64,000 nt of DNA, from the NCBI RefSeq assembly GCF_900182665.1, contig NZ_FXTL01000001.1, positions 124,001-188,000 on the forward strand. Direction: 5' to 3'. The stretch's first letter is position 1. Each line of letters opens with the position of its first letter. The position numbers and the translations under genes are program-made. The notes under the pieces were generated by a model. The model had not been told where the DNA came from, made no database searches, and was given only the letters and a program-made list of their open reading frames with translations. Below are positions 58,549-64,000 of this stretch, one piece after another. Source of the DNA: Propioniciclava tarda. Its GTDB lineage: Bacteria > Actinomycetota > Actinomycetes > Propionibacteriales > Propionibacteriaceae.

Positions 58549-59799
58549 ATGCGGATTCTGCACACCGCCGACTGGCACCTCGGGCGCACGCTGCACGGCG
58601 TCGACCTGGGGTCTGCCCACGCGGCGTTCTTCGACCATCTGGTCGAGACGGTGCGGTCCGAAAAGGTGGACGCCGTTCTGGTCGCCGGCGACGTGCACGA
58701 CCGCGCGTTCCCGTCGCTGGAGGCGGTGGCGCTGCTGGAGTCCGCGCTGGTCCGGCTGTGCGAGCTGACGCGTGTGGTCATCACGCCCGGCAATCACGAC
58801 TCCGCGATCCGACTGGGCTTCGGGTCCGACTTGTTCCGCGAGCGGCTGGCCGTCCGGCCGCGTCCGCTGGACGCGGCGTCCCCGATCGTCATTCCGGACG
58901 CCCAGGGCGGGCCTGGGCTGCTGGTCTACGCGGTGCCGTATCTCGACCCGGACGCGGCGCGCGTCACGCTGGCGCCCTGGTCGGACGAGCCGTTGCATCG
59001 ATCGCACGCGTCCGCGATGGCGACGGTGGTGAAGAGAGTGTCGGCCGACCTGGCGGGACGGCGGGCCTCGGAGCCGACGCCCGCGGTGCTGATGGCCCAC
59101 GCCTTCGTGGGCGGGGGGCTGGCGAGCGACTCCGAGCGCGACATCCGGGTCGGCGGTGTGGACGCCGTGCCCGCGGCCGTGTTCGACGGGTCGGGGCTCG
59201 ACTACGTGGCGCTTGGGCACCTGCACGGTCCCCAGCGGGTGGGGCGGGTCCGCGGACAGGGTGCCGACGCCGTCGAAGCGCCGGTCCCTGAGCTTGTCGA
59301 AGGGGGCCAGCCTGCCAGCGGGTCGGGCCCGCTGATGCGTTACTCGGGATCGCCGGTGGCGATGTCGTTTTCGGAGCGCCATCACACCAAGTCGAGCGTG
59401 CTCGTCGAGTTCGGGGCGGGAGGCGTCCGGCATGAGCTAGTGGACGCGCCGGTCCCGCGAAAACTGTCGGAGGTGCGTGGCAGCCTCGACGAGGTGATGA
59501 GCGGACGGCACGACGACAAGCGCGAGCACTGGGTGCGCGTGCTCGTGACGGGGCGCCATCGTCCGGCCGATCTGGCCAACACCGTGAAGCGGGCCTTCCC
59601 GCACGCATTGGAGATCCACTTCGTGGGGGAAGCGGCCGAGCGTCCGCACCTGCCGGGCATGGCGCGCGAGGCGTCCGACCCGCTCGGGGTGCTGGAGGAG
59701 TTCGTGGCAGTCGTCCGGCGCAAGGCGCCCGACGCGCGCGAACGGCTGGTGCTGCGCGAGGCGTACGAGGGCGTCCGGGCTGCGGAGGCGGTGGGCTGA
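58549..59799 (+). CDS. sbcD: exonuclease SbcD (Mre11 family)
   Basis: The 416-residue protein has the metallophosphoesterase motifs HTADWHLGRTLHG, LVAGDVHDRAFPS, ITPGNHDS, LMAHAFVG and LGHLHGPQ. With SbcC it opens DNA hairpins and processes double-strand ends. A segment of roughly 25 residues (GADAVEAPVPELVEGGQPASG) interrupts the loop between LGHLHGPQ and RYSGSP near residue 245 and is coded by the dispersed repeat at 59286. It ends one base before the sbcC start (TGA-G-ATG). Confidence 0.95.
   Translation: MRILHTADWHLGRTLHGVDLGSAHAAFFDHLVETVRSEKVDAVLVAGDVHDRAFPSLEAVALLESALVRLCELTRVVITPGNHDSAIRLGFGSDLFRERLAVRPRPLDAASPIVIPDAQGGPGLLVYAVPYLDPDAARVTLAPWSDEPLHRSHASAMATVVKRVSADLAGRRASEPTPAVLMAHAFVGGGLASDSERDIRVGGVDAVPAAVFDGSGLDYVALGHLHGPQRVGRVRGQGADAVEAPVPELVEGGQPASGSGPLMRYSGSPVAMSFSERHHTKSSVLVEFGAGGVRHELVDAPVPRKLSEVRGSLDEVMSGRHDDKREHWVRVLVTGRHRPADLANTVKRAFPHALEIHFVGEAAERPHLPGMAREASDPLGVLEEFVAVVRRKAPDARERLVLREAYEGVRAAEAVG
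59286..59304 (+). repeat. dispersed repeat inserted in frame in sbcD
   Basis: CCCTGAGCTTGTCGAAGGG is the same palindrome-like repeat found near pta, before the esterase and in the ABC-like gene. Here it codes PELVEG in a surface loop of SbcD and keeps the frame. Confidence 0.8.
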
Positions 59800-59800
59800 G

Positions 59801-62800
59801 ATGCAACTGCTGACGTTGGAGTTCGAGGGCATCGGGCCGTTCACCGGCCGCCACACGATCGACCTGCAGGCGCTGGGCGAGGGCGGGTTGTTCCTGCTGG
59901 AGGGTCCGACCGGGTCGGGCAAGACGACGATCATCGACGCGATCGTGTTCGCGCTGTACGGCGATGTGGCCGGGGTCGACTCGTCCAAGGGGCGGCTGGT
60001 GTCGACGCAGCTGCGTCCGGGGTGCGAGCCGTACGTGGACGCCATCCTCGAGACCTCGCGCGGGCTGCTGCGCGTCCGGCGGGTGCCGCAGTACGAGCGG
60101 CGCAAGTCACGCGGCAACGGCACGACGATCGGCAAGGCGTCCATCAAGCTGTGGAAGCTGGCTCATCCGGGCGACGAGGGCACGTTGTTGTCGACGTCGC
60201 TGCAGGACGCCACCGAGGAGCTCCAGCGGGCGATCGGCCTGACCAAGGAGCAGTTCACGCAGACGGTCGTGCTGCCGCAGGGGCACTTCGCGACCTTCCT
60301 GCGCGCCAAGCCGGAGGATCGCCGCGGCGTCCTCCAGGACATCTTCGGCACCGAGTTCTACGAGCGCGTCGCGCGCCAGTTGGCGGGGCTCGCCTCGGGG
60401 TATCGATCCCGGGACGCCGCCGCGCAGCTCGCGCTGGGTCAGGCCGCGGCCAGCTTTGGACGCGTCGCGTGGTCGGCGGATGACCCGGCGGCGGAGGAGT
60501 TCGCGGCGGCGGTGACGTCCGGGGACTCGGCCACAGTGCTGGCGCTCGCTGAGGCGCAGGTGGCCGCGGTGACAGCGACGGCAGCTCGCGCCGCGGTCGT
60601 GGCGGGCGAGGCCGAGGCGGCGTGGTCGGCGGCGGACGGGGTCCTGCGCGCTGCGGTGGAACGGAACGGGCTGATCGCGGAGCGGGTCCGGCTGGACGAG
60701 CGCTCAGCGCGGCTCGCGGCGGCGGCGTCCGAGGTCGCCGAGGCGGCCGAGCGCGTGGAGGCGGCCGAGCGGGCCGAGCACGTGCGGCGTCCCCTGGACG
60801 CAGTGACGAAGGCCAAGGCCGCGTGCGAGGGGGCGAACGCCGAGGCGGCGCGGGGTCGGGCCCAGGTGGCCGACAGCCCGGACGCCGACTTGTTGGGTGA
60901 GTCCGTCGGCCCGGAGGAACTCGAGGCCGCGAGCCTGAGCGCCCGCGAACGGCGCTCGGCGCTGACGACCGTCGTCGAAACCGAAGCGGCGCTGCCCGGG
61001 CGGGCGGCGTCCCTCAAGTTGGATCTGGAGCGGCTCGCCGAGCGCCGCTCCGCCATCGTGGTCGAGCAGAAGCGCGTCGCCGCGGACCGCGCGCAGGCGT
61101 CCCAACTGATGCCGGAACTGGACGCCGTGCGGGCCATCGCCGCCACGCTCGGGCAGTGCGTGGCTCTGGGAGTCGAGGCGCAGGGCCGGCTGGACGAGGT
61201 GCGTCGGCTGGAGCGGGTGGCGGCGGAGTACGTGGAGGCGCGCGGCGTCGAGGGCGAGGCGCGCGAGGCGTCCGAGGCGGCGCAGACGGCGTACGACCAG
61301 GCCCGGACGGCCTGGCTCGCGGGGCTGGCGGGCACGCTGGCGACCGAACTCGAGGACGGCTCGGCTTGTCCCGTGTGCGGTTCGCTGGACCATCCGGCTC
61401 CCGCGCGGCTTCCGAAGGGCGCGGTGTCGAGGGCTCGGGTCGAGCAACTGGACGCGGACTCGCGAGAAGCGGGCCAGCATCTGGCAGCCGCGGTCGCGCG
61501 CTCGGACGCGCTGGCGACGGCCATGGCCGATCAGCAGGACGTGGTCGGTGACCTGACCCTGCGGGAGGCGGAGGAGGCCGTGTCCGCGGCGACGCTCCGC
61601 ATCCGGGCCGCTGAGCGGGCCGTCGAGGCGTCCGACCAGCTCAGGGTCAGGATCGAAGAGCTGCTCGTCGGCGCCGACGACCGTGAACGACGGCTCCGGG
61701 ACGACGAACAGCAGTTGGCCTCGGACAAGGGTGGGCTGGCGGTCCGGGCGGAGCGGCTCGACCAGGACCGCCTCCGCGTCGCCGATGAGCTCGACGGGTA
61801 CGGCTCGGTAGCAGAGCGAGCGCTCGTCCTGGCTCGTCGTGCGGAGCGTGCCCAGCGCTTGGCGGTCCTCTTACGCAAGGCCGAGCAGGCGGAGGTTGAG
61901 CTGCGGCATCGCTCGGACGAGCTGGCGGTGGTGCTGGCCGAGCGAGGTTTCGCCGCGGACGACGAGGCACGGGCGGCCCTGCTCGCAGAGTCCGAGCGAC
62001 GACGCCTGGCCGCGCTGGTCAGCGAGCATCAGGCGCAGGAGGCGCGCGTGGCCGAGCGGCTCGCCGACCCGCAGCTCATGGCGCTGGCGAGTGCCGAGGC
62101 GGCCGATGAGGGTCCGCTGGCGGAGGCGTCCGCACTGGCTCACGACGCTGCCCAGACTGCGCTTCGCGAGAGCGGGGCGGCGGCGCGCGGCGTCCGGCTG
62201 GCAACGGAGGCGTCCGATGAACTGCGCTCCTGCGTGGACGAGGTGAACAGCGTGCGGGCGGAGGCAGAGCCCTACCTGCGGATGGCCGACGTCGCCAACG
62301 GCACCGGGCAGAACCTCGACAACGTCACCTTGCCGACGTTCGTGCTGCTGCGGCGGTTCGAGGAGGTGGTCGACCTCGCCAACGTCCGGCTCGGGGCGAT
62401 GACGGGTGGCCGGTACTCGCTGCGCCGTACGGACGCCCGTGAGGGTCGCTCGCACAAGCTGGGGCTCGGCCTCGACGTCGTCGATCACGCGTCCGGAGAT
62501 GCGGCCCGCGACCCGAAGACGCTGTCCGGCGGTGAGACGTTCCAGGCGGCGTTGGCGATGGCGCTCGGTCTTGCGGACGCGGTGACCTCCGAGGCCGGCG
62601 GCATCGAACTCAACACCCTGTTCGTGGACGAGGGCTTCGGCTCGCTCGACCCCGATGCGCTCGACATGGTGATGGATCAGCTGAGCGCCCTGCGCGAGGG
62701 CGGCCGTTGCGTGGGCGTCGTCAGCCACGTGGCCGACATGAAGCAGCGCATCGCCGAACGCATCACCGTCATCCCGCGGCGGGACGGCACATCAACGCTC

Positions 62801-62839
62801 GCGTGCAGCACCGATCCGCAGCCGGCGCTGGCGGGGTAG
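59801..62839 (+). CDS. sbcC: exonuclease SbcC (Rad50 family)
   Basis: The 1012-residue SMC-like protein has an N-terminal ATPase half (LFLLEGPTGSGKTTIIDAIV, Walker A near residue 36) and long Ala/Glu/Arg-rich coiled coils. A zinc hook CPVCGSLDHPAPA lies near residue 523, and the C-terminal half carries signature TLSGGETFQAALAMALGL and Walker B LNTLFVDEGFGSLDPDAL. It partners SbcD in DNA-end and hairpin processing during repair. GTG/ATG choice is clear: ATG 59801 just after the sbcD stop. Length is typical for SbcC. Confidence 0.96.
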   Translation: MQLLTLEFEGIGPFTGRHTIDLQALGEGGLFLLEGPTGSGKTTIIDAIVFALYGDVAGVDSSKGRLVSTQLRPGCEPYVDAILETSRGLLRVRRVPQYERRKSRGNGTTIGKASIKLWKLAHPGDEGTLLSTSLQDATEELQRAIGLTKEQFTQTVVLPQGHFATFLRAKPEDRRGVLQDIFGTEFYERVARQLAGLASGYRSRDAAAQLALGQAAASFGRVAWSADDPAAEEFAAAVTSGDSATVLALAEAQVAAVTATAARAAVVAGEAEAAWSAADGVLRAAVERNGLIAERVRLDERSARLAAAASEVAEAAERVEAAERAEHVRRPLDAVTKAKAACEGANAEAARGRAQVADSPDADLLGESVGPEELEAASLSARERRSALTTVVETEAALPGRAASLKLDLERLAERRSAIVVEQKRVAADRAQASQLMPELDAVRAIAATLGQCVALGVEAQGRLDEVRRLERVAAEYVEARGVEGEAREASEAAQTAYDQARTAWLAGLAGTLATELEDGSACPVCGSLDHPAPARLPKGAVSRARVEQLDADSREAGQHLAAAVARSDALATAMADQQDVVGDLTLREAEEAVSAATLRIRAAERAVEASDQLRVRIEELLVGADDRERRLRDDEQQLASDKGGLAVRAERLDQDRLRVADELDGYGSVAERALVLARRAERAQRLAVLLRKAEQAEVELRHRSDELAVVLAERGFAADDEARAALLAESERRRLAALVSEHQAQEARVAERLADPQLMALASAEAADEGPLAEASALAHDAAQTALRESGAAARGVRLATEASDELRSCVDEVNSVRAEAEPYLRMADVANGTGQNLDNVTLPTFVLLRRFEEVVDLANVRLGAMTGGRYSLRRTDAREGRSHKLGLGLDVVDHASGDAARDPKTLSGGETFQAALAMALGLADAVTSEAGGIELNTLFVDEGFGSLDPDALDMVMDQLSALREGGRCVGVVSHVADMKQRIAERITVIPRRDGTSTLACSTDPQPALAG

Positions 62840-63048
62840 GAGGAGGGCCGCTTGAGCTTTCCGGTTCGGTCGCGCAGACGAACCGTTTGCAGCGGCACTC
62901 GGCTCAGGTTGCATCAGCGGGGTAGGCGGGGGCCGGAGTGTCGGGCCGTCCGCGTGGCCGGTGCGGGCGCCAGGCTTTGCGGGGCGACGCGGCCGGCATG
63001 AGCACCAGCAGCCGTGGTGCGGGCTGACGGCGTGGGCTCGGGCCAGGG

Positions 63049-63558
63049 TCAGCTCTCGTCCGGCTCGACTGCTCTGGTGAACACCAGCCGGGCGCCGGCG
63101 TCCGGGAAGTCGGACCACGGTCCCTCGATCTCGATCACTCCGACCCCTGCGGGCGGCCAGCCATAGCTGACCATGCCCTCCGGGCGCGCGTCGTCGACGG
63201 AGTTGGCCAGGCTGGGCACCTCGGGCGCATGGCCGACCACTGCCAGCACCTCGACGTGGTCCGCTGTCCCCCCGATCAGTTCGACCAGCGAGTCGTAGGA
63301 CGCCCCGTACAGCTCGCGCAGCGGTGACGCCTCGACCAGACGGCCGGCCGTAGCGGCCTCGGCCCAGGTCTGCCTGGCGCGGGCGGCGTCCGACGTGATC
63401 ACGATGTCGGGCCGCGGCAGGACCCCGGACGCGACGAGGCGTCCGATCTCCCGCGCCTGCCGGACGCCGTGCGATGACAGCGAACGCTCGTGGTCCGTGC
63501 CGCCGACGGGGGTCGCGCCGGCCTCGGCGTGCCTGATCAACAACAGTCGTCGCGTCAT
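63049..63558 (-). CDS. SixA-like phosphohistidine phosphatase
   Basis: The 169-residue protein begins MTRRLLLIRHAEAGATPVGG with the RHA/G phosphatase motif and contains VVGHAPEVPSL with the second catalytic His. It belongs to the short SixA branch of the histidine phosphatase family, which removes phosphate from phospho-His of signalling proteins in E. coli. The substrate here is not known. It ends 209 bp after the convergent sbcC end. Confidence 0.9.
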   Translation of the reverse strand: MTRRLLLIRHAEAGATPVGGTDHERSLSSHGVRQAREIGRLVASGVLPRPDIVITSDAARARQTWAEAATAGRLVEASPLRELYGASYDSLVELIGGTADHVEVLAVVGHAPEVPSLANSVDDARPEGMVSYGWPPAGVGVIEIEGPWSDFPDAGARLVFTRAVEPDES

Positions 63559-63579
63559 GGACCCATCCTGCCGGTCGAA

Positions 63580-63966
63580 CTAGGCCTTGGCCACGTCGGT
63601 GGCGTCGAAGTCCGCGCCCTTGTAGAGCAGCGGTCGACCGGTCGCCGTGGCGAGCGCGTACGCGAAGGTGTCCCCCAGATTGAGCCCCGCCGGATGCCGC
63701 CCCTTGCCGAACCGTCGCCACGCCCGACTGGCCAGGATCGCCTGCGACTCGTCCAGCGGTTCAACCCGCGCCTCGAGTTCTGCGAGGAGCGCCTGAAGGT
63801 CGTCGGACGCCTCCGGCCCCTGCTTCGCCTCGACGACGATCAAGGCCTCGACCAGGGACGCGGCCGACACCGACAGTTCGTCCGCGGCCGCCATGGCGTC
63901 GAGGTAGCGCTCGGCGTCCGGCTCACCCAAGATGACTGCGACGAGGGCGGACGTGTCCACGATCAC
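63580..63966 (-). CDS. PIN-domain toxin (VapC-like)
   Basis: The 128-residue product starts MIVDTSALVAVILGEPDAERY and contains SLVEALIVVEAKQG and GLNLGDTFAYALA, the acidic positions of a VapC ribonuclease. It starts with GTG 63966, one base after the stop of a gene that runs into the window edge (TGA-C-GTG), the same junction as in the toxin pair at 14722-14724. The upstream gene is therefore its antitoxin. Confidence 0.92.
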   Translation of the reverse strand: MIVDTSALVAVILGEPDAERYLDAMAAADELSVSAASLVEALIVVEAKQGPEASDDLQALLAELEARVEPLDESQAILASRAWRRFGKGRHPAGLNLGDTFAYALATATGRPLLYKGADFDATDVAKA

Positions 63967-63967
63967 G

Positions 63968-64000
63968 TCAGGAGACCGTCCGCGTCGTACCCCAGGATGT
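63968..64000 (-). CDS. C-terminal end of probable VapB-type antitoxin, cut by the window edge
   Basis: The last codons read HILGYDADGLLT then stop, one base before the toxin start. Only about 10 residues are visible, so the family cannot be assigned; its role is inferred from the toxin downstream. Confidence 0.5.
   Translation of the reverse strand, partial: TSWGTTRTVS

Overview
The window is very GC-rich (about 70% by eye), densely coded and gram-positive actinobacterial in character. It has mycobacterial-type arfABC genes, a RibA/RibD reductase fusion, an rpsF-ssb-rpsR-rplI operon, a long FadD15-like acyl-CoA synthetase, a pta-ackA pair and an oleate hydratase. This mix is typical of Propionibacteriaceae-like actinobacteria. 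I cannot fix the genus from the sequence, and I see no rRNA, tRNA, CRISPR array or complete insertion sequence.

Layout. 0-2.4 kb: a truncated large LuxR-type ATPase regulator and a TetR regulator. 2.4-7.7 kb: an MMPL transporter with a degenerate ABC-ATPase-like tail, then a YhgE/Pip membrane protein. 7.7-13.2 kb: an eight-gene, tightly coupled minus-strand cluster (PglD-like acyltransferase, KAS III, two carrier proteins, FkbH-like glyceryl loader, VOC enzyme, short-chain reductase, phosphopantetheinyl transferase) that looks like a small unassigned acyl or natural-product pathway. 13.3-21.5 kb: PlsC, a Phd/PIN toxin-antitoxin pair, AckA, Pta, endonuclease IV, FadD. 21.8-28.6 kb: XdhC, a Rieske oxygenase, then a dehydrogenase / PTPS-like / glycosyltransferase operon converging on a GTP cyclohydrolase II-reductase fusion and a DUF5134-like membrane protein with a metallothionein-like loop. 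29.2-36.6 kb: arfABC, oxidoreductase, esterase, catalase, DUF4349 lipoprotein. 37-42 kb: a BMP-type nucleoside ABC importer. 42.2-44 kb: ribosomal proteins and Ssb. 44.2-50 kb: a second ABC-like/YhgE pair, divergent TetR and oleate hydratase. 50-52.7 kb: a persulfide-sensing CsoR/CstR repressor and its coenzyme A disulfide reductase-rhodanese target, flanked by gene debris (sigma factor and ruvC fragments). 52.7-54.6 kb: a lower-GC probable foreign insert with two secreted proteins. 54.7-64 kb: SigE-family sigma/anti-sigma pair, Rieske ferredoxin, CysE, SbcCD, SixA and a PIN toxin.

How genes work together. Two TetR-controlled modules each pair a degenerate ABC-like ATPase domain with a YhgE/Pip protein, and one also contains MMPL. 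Together with PlsC, FadD and oleate hydratase this suggests envelope lipid or fatty-acid handling. The FkbH cluster and the pterin/flavin-like cluster are the best candidates for undescribed metabolism.

Across nearly the whole window the hexamer GGACGC (complement GCGTCC) is strongly over-represented in all reading frames and both orientations. It is almost absent from the 52.7-54.6 kb insert. This suggests a genome-wide selected signal, such as an uptake, repair or modification site, that recent arrivals have not yet acquired.
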